Below, one piece after another: positions 32,114 through 41,679 of a stretch of DNA of 42,895 nucleotides. Where the stretch lies: contig JAIBBR010000030.1 of assembly GCA_019694575.1 (NCBI GenBank), forward strand, positions 1 through 42,895, read 5' to 3'. The notes beneath the pieces were generated by a model. The model was not told the origin of the DNA, searched no databases, and saw only the letters and a list, made by a program, of their open reading frames with translations. Position 1 is the stretch's first letter. Each line of letters begins with the position of its first letter. Both the position numbers and the translations under genes were made by a program. This DNA is from Myxococcaceae bacterium. GTDB lineage: Bacteria; Myxococcota; Myxococcia; Myxococcales; Myxococcaceae.

Positions 32114-33133
32114 CTAGCCCGCCAGCCGCTTCTGGTACTGCGAGGCGTAGTACTCGCGGTACGCACCACTGGTGACACGTTCCCACCAGGCGCGGTTGTC
32201 TAAGTACCATTGCACGGTGTCTTTCAAACCCGTCTCGAATGAATGCTTCGCGCTCCAGCCGAGCTCACGCTTGGTCTTCGAAGGATCAATCGCGTACCGC
32301 TTGTCGTGGCCCGGGCGGTCTTGCACGTATTTAATCAACGATTCGGGCTTGCCGACGTAACCCAGCACCAGCTTTACAATCTCGATGTTCTGCCGCTCGG
32401 CACCTCCGCCGATGTTGTAGACCTCGCCCGACTTGCCTTTCTCGAGCGCGGCAATAATCGCCGAGCAGTGGTCTTCGACATGCAGCCAGTCGCGCACGTT
32501 CTTGCCGTCACCGTAAACAGGCAACTGCTTGTCGGCGAGCGCGTTGAGCACCATCAGTGGAATCAACTTTTCGGGAAACTGATATCGCCCGTAATTGTTC
32601 GAGCAGCGCGTCACCACCACGTCCATGCCGAACGTGTGCGCGTAGGCCAGCGCGAGCAAGTCGGCGCCGGTCTTCGAAGCTGAATACGGGCTCGAAGGTT
32701 TGAGCGGAGATTCTTCAGTGAATGCTCCCGTGGGCCCGAGTGAGCCATAGACCTCGTCGGTCGAGACCATGACAAAGCGCTTCACCTTCGCAGCGCGCGC
32801 GGCGTCGAGCAGCACTTGCGTACCCAACACGTTGGTGACGGTGAACGCCTCGGGCCCAAGAATCGAGCGGTCGACGTGGCTCTCTGCCGCCAAGTGCAGC
32901 ACCGCGTCGATGCCGTAGTCTTGAAAGAGCGGCGTCACCTTCGCTTTGTCGTTGATGTCGCCCTGAATGAAGACGTGTTGCTCGTCGTCTTCGAGCTCCT
33001 TCAAATTCTCCAAGTTGCCGGCGTAGGTCAGCTTGTCGAGGGTGACGATTTTCCAACCTGGGCGCTCGCGGCGCACATACTTCACCAAGTTGGAGCCGAT
33101 GAAGCCGCAGCCGCCGGTAATCAACACATTCAT
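32114..33133 (-). CDS. rfbB: dTDP-glucose 4,6-dehydratase (RmlB/RfbB)
   Basis: This enzyme converts dTDP-glucose to dTDP-4-keto-6-deoxyglucose with bound NAD+. I start it at the ATG for MNVLITGGCGFIGSNLVKYV (33131-33133); the frame extends 14 residues upstream without conserved sequence. The protein has 339 residues. It shows GGCGFIGS (7-14), the catalytic Thr-Asp-Glu in STDEVYG (124-130), Y150 and K154 in YSASK, SNNYGRYQFPEKLIPL and GDGKNVRDWLHVEDH. All pathway residues are intact. It is on the same strand as rfbA and rfbC but is separated from them by the oppositely oriented DUF4932 gene. Confidence 0.97.
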   Translation of the reverse strand: MNVLITGGCGFIGSNLVKYVRRERPGWKIVTLDKLTYAGNLENLKELEDDEQHVFIQGDINDKAKVTPLFQDYGIDAVLHLAAESHVDRSILGPEAFTVTNVLGTQVLLDAARAAKVKRFVMVSTDEVYGSLGPTGAFTEESPLKPSSPYSASKTGADLLALAYAHTFGMDVVVTRCSNNYGRYQFPEKLIPLMVLNALADKQLPVYGDGKNVRDWLHVEDHCSAIIAALEKGKSGEVYNIGGGAERQNIEIVKLVLGYVGKPESLIKYVQDRPGHDKRYAIDPSKTKRELGWSAKHSFETGLKDTVQWYLDNRAWWERVTSGAYREYYASQYQKRLAG

Positions 33134-33207
33134 GCTTAAGCGGCCTATCGAGCGTGGGCACAGTGCGTCAAGCATCGCAACGCCGACGTCTGGTAAGAAT
33201 GCCGGTC

Positions 33208-33930
33208 ATGAATTCATTAAAAGAGCTGACCCGTGGCGACTTCTTGAAAGTTTCAGTGGCACTGGTGGGCACCACGTTGCTCACGAAATGTGGCGTCGAG
33301 GGCTCGATTGGAAACGGCGGCACCGGAGGCGGCGCAGGCACCGGTGGTGGCTCAGCAACGGGAGGTGGTAGCGCAGCGGGTGGAGGAATGGCGGCTGGCG
33401 GCGGTTCCTCCGCAACGGGTGGGGGTGGCACGGCGAGCGGAGGTGGTGCAGCGACGGGGGGTGGCTCATCAGCGACGGGCGGAGGCAGCGCAACGGGCGG
33501 TGGCTCTGCGAGCGGAGGGGGCACGGCGACGGGCGGGGGCAATGCAACCGGTGGTGGCTCTGCGAGCGGAGGTGGTACGGCAACTGGCGGTGGCACAGCG
33601 AGCGGAGGTGGTGCAGCGACGGGAGGCGGCACCGGAACTGGAGGTGGCAGCACGCCAGCGATGTGTGTGGGCACCGTCGGCTTCACACACACCAGCAACA
33701 ACATGCACCATCACCTGCCGCTGACGTCTCCAATTACCTCGATGCAAATCAACAACGACATGCCGGCCACGTACACGGTACCGGCCGACGGCATTGGCCC
33801 GCACACCCACGAAATTTCCTTCGTGATGGCCGACTTCGCGACGCTACGCAGCGGAGCCTTCATCACCAAAACCACCGATGTCGATGCGACGGGGCACCAG
33901 CACACCTACCGCATTCAATGCAGCGGGTAG
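33208..33930 (+). CDS. glycine-repeat surface lipoprotein with histidine-rich C-terminal domain
   Basis: From ATG 33208 the protein has 240 residues; ATG 33199 is an alternative start. The N-terminus ELTRGDFLKVSVALVGTTLL resembles a Tat signal, but the second arginine is Gly. TKC gives a possible lipobox with C28. Residues about 36-150 are a (GGGxAxGGGxA)n low-complexity repeat, probably a flexible spacer. The C-terminal 85 residues form a compact domain with MCVGTVGFTHTSNNMHHHLP, GPHTHEISFVMADF and ATGHQHTYRIQC. The eight or more His and two Cys suggest metal binding. I recall similar HxH domains in myxobacterial surface proteins, without a known function. Confidence 0.75.
   Translation: MNSLKELTRGDFLKVSVALVGTTLLTKCGVEGSIGNGGTGGGAGTGGGSATGGGSAAGGGMAAGGGSSATGGGGTASGGGAATGGGSSATGGGSATGGGSASGGGTATGGGNATGGGSASGGGTATGGGTASGGGAATGGGTGTGGGSTPAMCVGTVGFTHTSNNMHHHLPLTSPITSMQINNDMPATYTVPADGIGPHTHEISFVMADFATLRSGAFITKTTDVDATGHQHTYRIQCSG
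33313..33651 (+). repeat. low-complexity Gly-rich coding repeat
   Basis: About 340 bases are built from imperfect GGCGGTGGC-TCTGCG-AGC-type units encoding runs of GGGSATGGGSASGGG. The units vary at synonymous positions and alternate between Ser, Thr, Ala and Asn. It lies entirely inside the lipoprotein gene. Such tracts expand and contract by slippage and recombination, so the length probably differs between strains. Confidence 0.85.
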
Positions 33931-33937
33931 CGCGCCG

Positions 33938-36451
33938 CTACTCGACGTGAATACGGGTAAGTCGAAACCCAAGACCCTGCTCGAGCGAAGGCGTCATCGT
34001 TCCCTCGATGAAGCATTCGTCAGTACCCGCGGTGCCAAGCAACGTCTGCCGCACGGTCCACTCGTTGCCTTCACTTTTGGTGAGGTGCGTTTGCAGCGGC
34101 GTGCGTGACCGCGGCGTGACGTCGAGCTCACCATGCGGCCCCCAAAAAGGCGCCATCGCCGCTTCTAACTTGGCGGCAGGCCAATTCTCGGTGTCATCGA
34201 GCTGCTCACTCGCCACGTCAAAGTCACGGCGGGCCAGCGCACGCACCAGCAAGTGCATTTCAGAGCGCACTTTCGCGGCGAGTGCTTTCGGGTCTTTCAG
34301 CCAGCGCAAAGAAACGGGTGTCTTCTCTGGCGCCTCCACAGAAGTACGTGCATCGGGTCGGCTTGTTTCCCCTAAGCGCAACCGTTCCCACTCTTCGAGC
34401 AGCGACGCGTCGACCCGCCGCAGCGTGGTGTCGAGAAACGCAATCACGTCGTCGAGCTTTTCGTCGCGCAGCCCTTCGGGCACATTTTGCACCAGTGTCT
34501 TGTAGGCATCGGTGAGGTAGCGCAGCACCACGCCTTCACTGCGCTGCAGCCCGTATTCCTTGATGTATTCGTTGAAGGAATACGCGCCTTCGAAAAGCTC
34601 GCGCGCCACCGACTTGGGCCGAATGTTTTCTTGGCCCACCCAAGGGTGCGCCGCGGCGAAGTCGTTGAAGGTGCCGTAAATGAAATCGCGCAGCGGCTTG
34701 GGCCATTCGAGCTTCTCGAGCTCCTCCATGCGCTGGTCGTATTCCATGCCTTGCGCTTTCAGCTCGGCGATTTTCTCACCCTTGAGCTTGTTCAGCTGCG
34801 CGTAGAGCACCACGTCGGGGTTTTCGAGAATCGACTCCACCAGCGACAGCACGTCGAGCGCGAAGCTTTCGCTGGAGCGATCGATCTGCTTGAGAATTTC
34901 ATGCAGGTAAAGCGAGAGCGTGTGGTTCAACGAAAAGTCGTGCTGCAGGCCCTCCGCCACGTGCAGATGTGCAGGCATGGTGGCGGTGCGCCGCTCGTGC
35001 AACACAATGCCCGCTTTGATGAGTGAACGGCAGTACACCGCGGCTTGTTTGCGCAGCCGGGTTTTTACGACGGCGCTGCCATGCGAGCGGCCAATCAGCT
35101 CTACCAGCTTGCGGTAACCACCTCCGCGTACCTCGGCATGCGAAGCGAGCAGGTGAATAAGAAAGCCATGGCTCAAAGTGAAGCGCGATTCGAGCGGCTC
35201 GGGGGCCCGTGTCTGCAGCTGCTCGAAGGTTTTCACGTCGTAATGCACGAAGCCTTTGTCGGGCGGCTTCTGAAGAACGACTTTTTTCCCCTGCGCTTTT
35301 TTTTGCTGCAGCTTCAGGTTTTCAATCACGTGCTCGGGCGCTTGGGCGACGACGTCTCCTTGGGTGTCGAAGCCGCGCCGGCCAGCCCGCCCTGAAATTT
35401 GCTGAAAGTCACGCGCGGTGAGCAACGCCGTTTTCTCGCCGTCGAACTTGCACAGCTGGGTGAGCAGCACGGTGCGAATGGGAATATTCACCCCCACGCC
35501 GAGCGTGTCGGTGCCGCTAATGACTTTGAGCAAGCCGCGCTGTGAAAGCTTTTCAACCAAGAGCCGGTACTTGGGCAGCAACCCCGCGTGGTGCAAGCCG
35601 ACACCGTGCAGCAGCAAGCGCTTCAAGTCTTTGCCGAAGGGCGAATCGAAACGGGCGCCGTGGAGCACCTCTTTGATTTGCTCTTTGTCTGCCTTGCTCG
35701 AAAAATCGATAGAGAGCAGATTCTGCGCCTGTTCTGCCGCGGCACGCTGGGTGAAGTTGACCAGGTAAACGGGAGCACGGCCTGACTCGAGCAGCTTCTG
35801 CACCGTCTCGTGCAGTGCGGTTTCGGCGTAGGTAAACGTCAGCGGTACGGGCCGCTCGGTGCTGCGTATTTCGGCAATGTCGCGGCCGGTGATGTTTTTG
35901 AGCGACTCGGTGATGGTGGAAAGGTCACCCAATGTGGCCGACATCAACAAAAAGCGGGTGTCGGGCAGTGCGAGCAGCGGCACTTGCCAGGCCACGCCGC
36001 GTTCTTTGTCTCCGTAATAGTGAAACTCGTCCATCACCACGTCGTCGACGAAGTGGCGCGATTCACGCAGGCACAGGTTAGAAAGAATTTCCGCCGTGCA
36101 GCAGATGATGGGCGCGTTGCGGTTCACCGCGCCGTCGCCTGTCATCAAGCCCACGTTGTCGGGCCCAAAGAGCTTGCACAGCGCGAAAAACTTTTCGTTC
36201 ACCAGCGCTTTGATGGGGCAGGTATAGAAAGACGTGCGGCCTTGGCAGAGCGCGAAATAGTGCAGCGCTTCGGCGACGAGTGATTTGCCCGAGCCCGTGG
36301 GAGTCGCCAACACCACGTGCTTGCCCGACAGCAGCTCGAGCACCGCTTCTTCTTGGGCGGGGTAAAGCGAAAGGCCAGTCGTGGTGGCGTGCTCGACGAA
36401 ACGGTCGAGCAGGGCATCGGTGGAAAGGCCGGTGGTGATAGTCAGAGCCAA
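33938..36451 (-). CDS. DUF3516-domain Ski2-like DEAD/DEAH helicase
   Basis: This protein has 837 residues. Walker A is ATPTGSGKS (49-57), the DExH box reads DEFH (141-144), motif III is SAT (171-173), and the late motif QISGRAGRRG is intact. The C-terminal half is the DUF3516 domain found in Ski2-like helicases of actinobacteria and myxobacteria. It may act on RNA or on DNA repair intermediates; the substrate is not established. A TAG stop lies four codons before the first available start, so the start is TTG 36449-36451. It lies 43 bases downstream of the DUF3999 gene end on the same strand, and its 3' end is 8 bases from the lipoprotein stop. Confidence 0.93.
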   Translation of the reverse strand: MALTITTGLSTDALLDRFVEHATTTGLSLYPAQEEAVLELLSGKHVVLATPTGSGKSLVAEALHYFALCQGRTSFYTCPIKALVNEKFFALCKLFGPDNVGLMTGDGAVNRNAPIICCTAEILSNLCLRESRHFVDDVVMDEFHYYGDKERGVAWQVPLLALPDTRFLLMSATLGDLSTITESLKNITGRDIAEIRSTERPVPLTFTYAETALHETVQKLLESGRAPVYLVNFTQRAAAEQAQNLLSIDFSSKADKEQIKEVLHGARFDSPFGKDLKRLLLHGVGLHHAGLLPKYRLLVEKLSQRGLLKVISGTDTLGVGVNIPIRTVLLTQLCKFDGEKTALLTARDFQQISGRAGRRGFDTQGDVVAQAPEHVIENLKLQQKKAQGKKVVLQKPPDKGFVHYDVKTFEQLQTRAPEPLESRFTLSHGFLIHLLASHAEVRGGGYRKLVELIGRSHGSAVVKTRLRKQAAVYCRSLIKAGIVLHERRTATMPAHLHVAEGLQHDFSLNHTLSLYLHEILKQIDRSSESFALDVLSLVESILENPDVVLYAQLNKLKGEKIAELKAQGMEYDQRMEELEKLEWPKPLRDFIYGTFNDFAAAHPWVGQENIRPKSVARELFEGAYSFNEYIKEYGLQRSEGVVLRYLTDAYKTLVQNVPEGLRDEKLDDVIAFLDTTLRRVDASLLEEWERLRLGETSRPDARTSVEAPEKTPVSLRWLKDPKALAAKVRSEMHLLVRALARRDFDVASEQLDDTENWPAAKLEAAMAPFWGPHGELDVTPRSRTPLQTHLTKSEGNEWTVRQTLLGTAGTDECFIEGTMTPSLEQGLGFRLTRIHVE

Positions 36452-36494
36452 AGCGCGCGCACACTACCCGCCGCGCGTCACCGTGAAAGAGAAT

Positions 36495-38519
36495 TCACGT
36501 GCCTGTCGGTTGGTTTCGCAGCAGCCGCAACGTGAATACCCCCAGCACCAACACGCCCAGGCCCAAGGCGCCCCACACCGCCGCGCGCTCGGGGCCGCTG
36601 CCTTGCCGCAACCGCGCCAGCCGCGTGAAGTCGGGGTTACTGGAAAGTGGCCCCAACAATTGCACTTTCGGCGCGTCGAGCTGGTTGATGAGCTCACGCA
36701 GAGATTCCAACTGGTAATTCGGCGCGGTGGCTTCGGGTTGACCGACCAGCAGCGTGTAGTTGCCCGGCGGTGCCAAAACATGAAGCACCGGGAGCGAGAC
36801 TTCTGCTTCTGCCCCCGAAATCAGCAGCGGCGCGGCGTCGCCTTCTTTCAGGTTGAGCTCCAATTCGCTCACCGCCATTGCCGGCAGGGTGATGTCCAGC
36901 TGCGCGGTAGACTGGTTAGAACGGCTCAACGTGCCTGAAGACAGCAACACCCACTCGTTGTTGGCGGGAGAAAGCCCTCGCACCGTGAACGAGCGCTCGA
37001 CGAACGGGTTCGGCGCCTGCAGACGCAATCGCTGCCACGCCACCGGCCCTTGCGTTCCCGTGAGCACAATGCGCGTGTCGCCGCCCGCCCTCACTGGCGT
37101 TGCCATTTTCAACGGCACCCATTCAGGGGCGAGTGCAGACGCCAAACGCACATAGGGCATTTGCCGCGACTGGGTGTCGATGACGCGCACGTCGCCCAAG
37201 TCGGCGCGCGCGTGCGCTACCACGTCGACGGGCAAGATGAGCCGCGTGACGCCTTCGCCCGAATCGGCGATGTAAAGCGGTGCCTGGTGTGAGTACGCGC
37301 TGGTCTTCATTTCGGCGCCGGGGCTCCAGGCGTATTCCAATAGCGGATACGCGTCGTGCGCGGGGTTGGGGGTGAGTGCCTGCAACTGGGCATAAGCCGC
37401 GTGGGCAAACTGGGCGCCGACTTGCTGGGTGTCGAGTTGTGCCACGTCGTAGACCGGCGGCGCGATGTGGCGGCTACCGACGAGCAGCGTCAGCTTCTGC
37501 GGGCCGACATGTTCAGACGTTGCATAAAAAAGCAGCCGCGGCGCCTGTGTGTATGAACTGATTTTCAAATCAGACAGGCCCGGTGAATCGCCATCGTCTA
37601 TCTCCACTTCTAAATGGTTTCCACGCGCAGGCGCTAACCGAACCGTCAACTGCTCGACGTAAGCGCTGCCGCTGACCGCCGGCCCGTCGGCCGAGCGTGG
37701 CAGCCGTGAAATGACGCCCGCGCCAATCAGGGCCTTGGGCTGGCCTTCTTGCACGTCGTAGATACGAATGCGCCTTGAGAAAACGGGCGTGGTGGTTTCG
37801 AAGCGCAGCTCGGTTTCACGCCAACCTTCGCTGCGCGGCATTGACACTTTGGTGGTGCGTTCTTCTTTCGAAAATTCCAGCTTCGCCTGGGGCAACGGCA
37901 TCAGCGCGCGCTCGTCGGTCGGTGTTTCACGCTCGTAAAGAATGCTGGGCTCGAGATAACCGCCGTTTTCTCCGCGTAAGGTGAGGTGCAGGGCTTCTCC
38001 CTTGGGCGTACCCAATTGAACGCGCGTTTGCGCCCGGCCGTCGGCCAGCCGAAACACTGAAACCGTGTGTGCCTCTTGCCGTTTGTCTTTGTTGACCCAA
38101 GACCATTCAAGCTCGGCGACGTAAACGTGCACTGGGGAACCGAGCATGAATGACCACGTGCTTTGTCTGTCGATGGGCGCGGTGAGCGTGAGCGTCTCTT
38201 CGAATGTCGTCGGTGCACCCTCGGCTTTGTACTGACGGCGCGACACGGTTTTCAAAGTGGGTTGCTCGGTCTGCGCGGGCGGCGGTGGACGAATGTCACC
38301 CGTGTCGAGCCAGTACGGCACCTGCGTGCCTTTCTCGTCGACGAGCCGCAAGTCGCCCCGGTCAGCGCGGCATTCGGCGAGCACCTCGGCGGTGAGTGGC
38401 AGCACGGTGGGGCCTGGTGCGTTCACCGTGACGGGCGCCCGGTGAAGAAACACTGACTCGAGCGAACGCGAAGGCGCGGCGGTGAGAACCCACGGCAAGA
38501 GTAACCAATGAAGTGTCAT
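36495..38519 (-). CDS. DUF3999-family exported protein
   Basis: This protein has 674 residues with a signal peptide (LHWLLLPWVLTAA) and a C-terminal membrane helix (AAVWGALGLGVLVLGVFTLRLL) followed by a short basic tail. The body is beta-rich. The family motif TAEVLAECRADRGDLRLVDE (43-62) recurs as VDVVAHARADLGDVRVIDTQ (431-450), so the protein carries two copies of the DUF3999 head domain. Its ATG overlaps the stop of the DUF2339 gene (ATGA), the usual genomic partner. The pair is thought to form a membrane complex of unknown function. Confidence 0.85.
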   Translation of the reverse strand: MTLHWLLLPWVLTAAPSRSLESVFLHRAPVTVNAPGPTVLPLTAEVLAECRADRGDLRLVDEKGTQVPYWLDTGDIRPPPPAQTEQPTLKTVSRRQYKAEGAPTTFEETLTLTAPIDRQSTWSFMLGSPVHVYVAELEWSWVNKDKRQEAHTVSVFRLADGRAQTRVQLGTPKGEALHLTLRGENGGYLEPSILYERETPTDERALMPLPQAKLEFSKEERTTKVSMPRSEGWRETELRFETTTPVFSRRIRIYDVQEGQPKALIGAGVISRLPRSADGPAVSGSAYVEQLTVRLAPARGNHLEVEIDDGDSPGLSDLKISSYTQAPRLLFYATSEHVGPQKLTLLVGSRHIAPPVYDVAQLDTQQVGAQFAHAAYAQLQALTPNPAHDAYPLLEYAWSPGAEMKTSAYSHQAPLYIADSGEGVTRLILPVDVVAHARADLGDVRVIDTQSRQMPYVRLASALAPEWVPLKMATPVRAGGDTRIVLTGTQGPVAWQRLRLQAPNPFVERSFTVRGLSPANNEWVLLSSGTLSRSNQSTAQLDITLPAMAVSELELNLKEGDAAPLLISGAEAEVSLPVLHVLAPPGNYTLLVGQPEATAPNYQLESLRELINQLDAPKVQLLGPLSSNPDFTRLARLRQGSGPERAAVWGALGLGVLVLGVFTLRLLRNQPTGT

Positions 38520-41425
38520 GTCGGCTCCAGGTCAGAAGGTTTCTTGGCGAATACGAAGCGCTGGTAAGCAATGGAAACCAAAAACAACGACACCCCCAGG
38601 CCGAGCAGCGAAGCCGCGCGGTAGAGGTCGGTCAAGTGGCCCAAGTCGTAGAGGAAGACTTTGCCTAAGGTGACGAAGAAGAGGCTCAGGCTGCTCCAGC
38701 GCAGGGCCTTCGAGTCGCGGCGCATGCCCACACCCAACACGATGAGCGCGTAAATGCCCCACGCCACCGACATTGCCAAGTCGTGCGCCGGCACGTGGTG
38801 GTACGCGAGCACGTTGCCTTGTGAAAAGACGTCGGCGATGGCCACGTTTATCCACACGAAGCCCAGCCACAGCGTGAGTGCACCCGCGGTGGTAAGGCCC
38901 CACGTCATTGCGTGTCGTGTTTTTTCAAGCTTGTTAAAGGTGAGCGTCGCCCACAACAGCCCGATGAACGGCACGCCGTAGCTATACAGCGTCCAGTTGA
39001 GCAGCGGCAGCGCACGCTCTTGCGCGAAAAAAGCGGGGCTCACCAGGGGGTGCAAGGTGAGGCCGCCCACCGCCAGCACCAAGAGCGCCACGCCGAAGTA
39101 ACGAAGACCGGGGTGATTTACCCGTGGCCACAACAGCGCGATGAGTGCCGTGCCTTGCGCCGCCCAGGCCACCCATATCCACTGGCGGTCGAGCTGGAGC
39201 GGAATAGCGAGCGCGATGAAACACAGCGCCACCGCGCCGTACCAAGTCAACGCCCGGCGATGTTCAACCGAGTCTTGTTTCCATTGAGGCAGCGTGCCGG
39301 CCAGAGCAATAAGTGGCAGCGCGGCCAAGAGCAGCGGCAAACCACCGATGGCGCTCTTGCCAAAGAGCTCGACCCAGCCGCTGTACAACTGCAGAAAGAG
39401 CAGCGCGCCCGCACCGGCCGACGCGTACGTCGCCGCGCGTAATGTCTGCACGTTTTTCCCTGCGAGCAAGGGCCAGAAGGTGAAAGCCGCTCCGAGCGCC
39501 AAGAGCGTGGCGAATTCGGCGCCGGTCATCACGGGTTGCATGAAAGCGAAGAAGGCGGTGACGCCGACGGTAACGGGCAGCCACACGCCGCGGTCAACGG
39601 CCGAACCCGCGAACGTGGCGAGGGCGGCCAGCGCGGCGACGAAGAGCCATACCGCGGTGGGCGAGAGTGTCGAGGGGCCCTCGGTGAAAGTGAAGAACAA
39701 CACGCCGGTTACCGAGAGTACGGTCGAAGCGCGCAACCAGCCTTCGCGTGTCGTTGTTTCAGCACTGCGCAGGCCGAAGACGAGCAGCGTCGCCGCCACC
39801 GCCGCCAGTGTGAGCAGAGTGAAGTCCAGCGTCGCCGCGTTCGCGAAAGACAAGGCAGTGCGAATGAGCAACGCCCAATAACCGCCCAGCGCGGCTGATG
39901 TGGCTGTCGCCCAACCCAGCTGTTTCGAGGCGGCCGCTCGCTCGTACATCGCCCCGGCGAGCGCGAGGCCCAGTACCGCGTACGGCAACAGCGTGGGTTC
40001 GGTGCGCTGTATGAGCAGTGAAGCTGCGGTGCAGCCCAAGAGCGACACCATCGAGACCAGCGCCCAGTCGAAGCGGCGCGACGTGTCGCCGGCTTGGCGC
40101 CGCTTCAACATCACCGCGCCGTGCATGACACCCGCGAGAAGTGAAATCGCGCCCACCCATTGCCACGGCGTGCCTGACCGCGGCGCCACGAAACTGCGCA
40201 ACAACAGCACGCCCGCGGCGGCGGTGGTCGCCGAGAGCGCCAGCCAGTCGATTTTTTCTTGCTCGCTGACCCACAGCGCGGCGGCGCACAACAGTGCGAG
40301 AAAGCCGGCCAACGGCAGCGGCGCCAAAGGCCATGAAGGCAGCAGCGCGAAGTACAACGCGAAACCGAATGGCAGCAGCACCGCCGCCACACGGGTGATG
40401 AGCCAACGCTTGGTGTCATCGGTTTGGTTTGGCCGGTTCAACGCGACAGCGAAGAGCGCGGTGAACACCGCGAGAACGCCCAAAGCCAAGAGCACCTGCT
40501 GAGGTTCGGCGCGCCGCCACACCCACGCGAGCTGCGTTGCCGTGGTGCCGAAGAGCGCGAGCAACGCCACGCTGTGCCACTTTTTGCGAATGGCCACCGC
40601 CACGAAGGCGACGTCGAGCAGCAGCACGTAACCAAAGAGCGCTACCGGCCGGTTGCTGCCGGTAGAAAGAAGAAATGGCGTGGCAAAGCCTCCCGCCAAG
40701 CCGAGCACTGCGACGAGCAAGGTGTGGTGCCGTACCGCGAGCAAGGCGCACACCGCGGTGGTGAGCGCCATCAACACGAAGGCGAGCTCCATCGGTATCA
40801 ATTGGTAGAGCGAACGTGCGGCCCACGTCGCGGCGTACAGGCCCACGATGCCGGCGGCGGCCAACCCGTTGCTGGTATCTCCAAAGCGTTTGCGCAAGGC
40901 TTCTGATGAAACGAGCGCGGCGATAGAAGCCAACGCCCCCAACGCCACGCGCATGGCCGGTGACAGCCAGCCTTGCTCGATGGAATAGCGAACAAAAAGC
41001 ACTGACGCCAACGCCAGCACCACCGCGCCGGCGACCGCAGCGCCGCGAATGCCCAGCCACTGTTCCCAGTTGATGCTGGGAGCAGGTGGTAAAGGCGCTC
41101 GCGGCGCGGAGGGAATCGGAGGAGGTGGCGGCCGTGGTTTCGGTGCCGGCGTAACGGCAATAGGTGGCGGTGGCGCGGGCGCGGGTGTTTCAACGGCGAC
41201 AGGCGCAGGCGTGGGTAATTCAACCGCGGCAGGCACCAAGGGTGGAGGCGCGGCACGTGTCGAGGCGGCACGTTGTTGATTTGCTTCGAGCGTGGTCAAT
41301 CTCAACCGCACATCGTGCAGTTCTTGCTCGAGGGAGCTGATACGAAAAGTTCGAAAGAACGCCACCACCGGCAAGACCAAGGTGCAGATACCGAACAGCG
41401 AACCCAGTAAGACGAGGGTGTCCAT
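38516..41425 (-). CDS. DUF2339-family polytopic membrane protein
   Basis: This protein has 969 residues. The N-terminus has one membrane helix, a short coiled coil (ISSLEQELHDVRLRLTTLEA), then a Pro/Ala-rich linker of about 80 residues. The motif INWEQWLGIRGAAVAGAVVL opens the DUF2339 region, which continues as some 25 membrane helices to near the C-terminus. No catalytic motif is evident. The stop overlaps the start of the DUF3999 gene, and this gene pair occurs together in many proteobacteria. The linker may span the periplasm or project into the cytoplasm. The start ATG lies 255 bases from the pseudogene upstream. Confidence 0.9.
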   Translation of the reverse strand: MDTLVLLGSLFGICTLVLPVVAFFRTFRISSLEQELHDVRLRLTTLEANQQRAASTRAAPPPLVPAAVELPTPAPVAVETPAPAPPPPIAVTPAPKPRPPPPPIPSAPRAPLPPAPSINWEQWLGIRGAAVAGAVVLALASVLFVRYSIEQGWLSPAMRVALGALASIAALVSSEALRKRFGDTSNGLAAAGIVGLYAATWAARSLYQLIPMELAFVLMALTTAVCALLAVRHHTLLVAVLGLAGGFATPFLLSTGSNRPVALFGYVLLLDVAFVAVAIRKKWHSVALLALFGTTATQLAWVWRRAEPQQVLLALGVLAVFTALFAVALNRPNQTDDTKRWLITRVAAVLLPFGFALYFALLPSWPLAPLPLAGFLALLCAAALWVSEQEKIDWLALSATTAAAGVLLLRSFVAPRSGTPWQWVGAISLLAGVMHGAVMLKRRQAGDTSRRFDWALVSMVSLLGCTAASLLIQRTEPTLLPYAVLGLALAGAMYERAAASKQLGWATATSAALGGYWALLIRTALSFANAATLDFTLLTLAAVAATLLVFGLRSAETTTREGWLRASTVLSVTGVLFFTFTEGPSTLSPTAVWLFVAALAALATFAGSAVDRGVWLPVTVGVTAFFAFMQPVMTGAEFATLLALGAAFTFWPLLAGKNVQTLRAATYASAGAGALLFLQLYSGWVELFGKSAIGGLPLLLAALPLIALAGTLPQWKQDSVEHRRALTWYGAVALCFIALAIPLQLDRQWIWVAWAAQGTALIALLWPRVNHPGLRYFGVALLVLAVGGLTLHPLVSPAFFAQERALPLLNWTLYSYGVPFIGLLWATLTFNKLEKTRHAMTWGLTTAGALTLWLGFVWINVAIADVFSQGNVLAYHHVPAHDLAMSVAWGIYALIVLGVGMRRDSKALRWSSLSLFFVTLGKVFLYDLGHLTDLYRAASLLGLGVSLFLVSIAYQRFVFAKKPSDLEPT

Positions 41426-41575
41426 TCATGGCCTTTCGTGGCTTTTAAGTGCGCGAGGTACTTGAGAGTTGAGACGAGATCACCACGAACAGGTTGCGTA
41501 TTGCTCAGAGAAAAGCAGCGCGAACTCAAGTTCACGCCTGCCACCGGTTTTACGCGCAGTGTTGTCGTTCCGAGG

Positions 41576-41617
41576 GCGTGTGGAGTTATCGCTTTATGGA
41601 ACGAAAAGTCTTCACGC
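41576..41617. repeat. interspersed palindromic element, copy B (42 bp)
   Basis: This matches the reverse complement of copy A and much of copy C (shared GCGTGTGGA-TTATC and AAGTCTTCACGC). Two stem positions differ, so the palindrome is weaker. It lies between the divergent starts of the DUF2339 gene and the pseudogene. It cannot be a simple shared terminator there, which supports a mobile or protein-binding repeat. Confidence 0.7.
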
Positions 41618-41679
41618 TCCCTGCCTGTCAGAGTCGCTTGTTATCTGTCCGAGAAACAAAAGGGGAAGGTGAGGGCGTG

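Noticed and set aside
33313-33651. Repeats that might be a CRISPR array
   Set aside because: The units are short, imperfect, lack unique spacers, and stay in frame as Gly-rich protein sequence.
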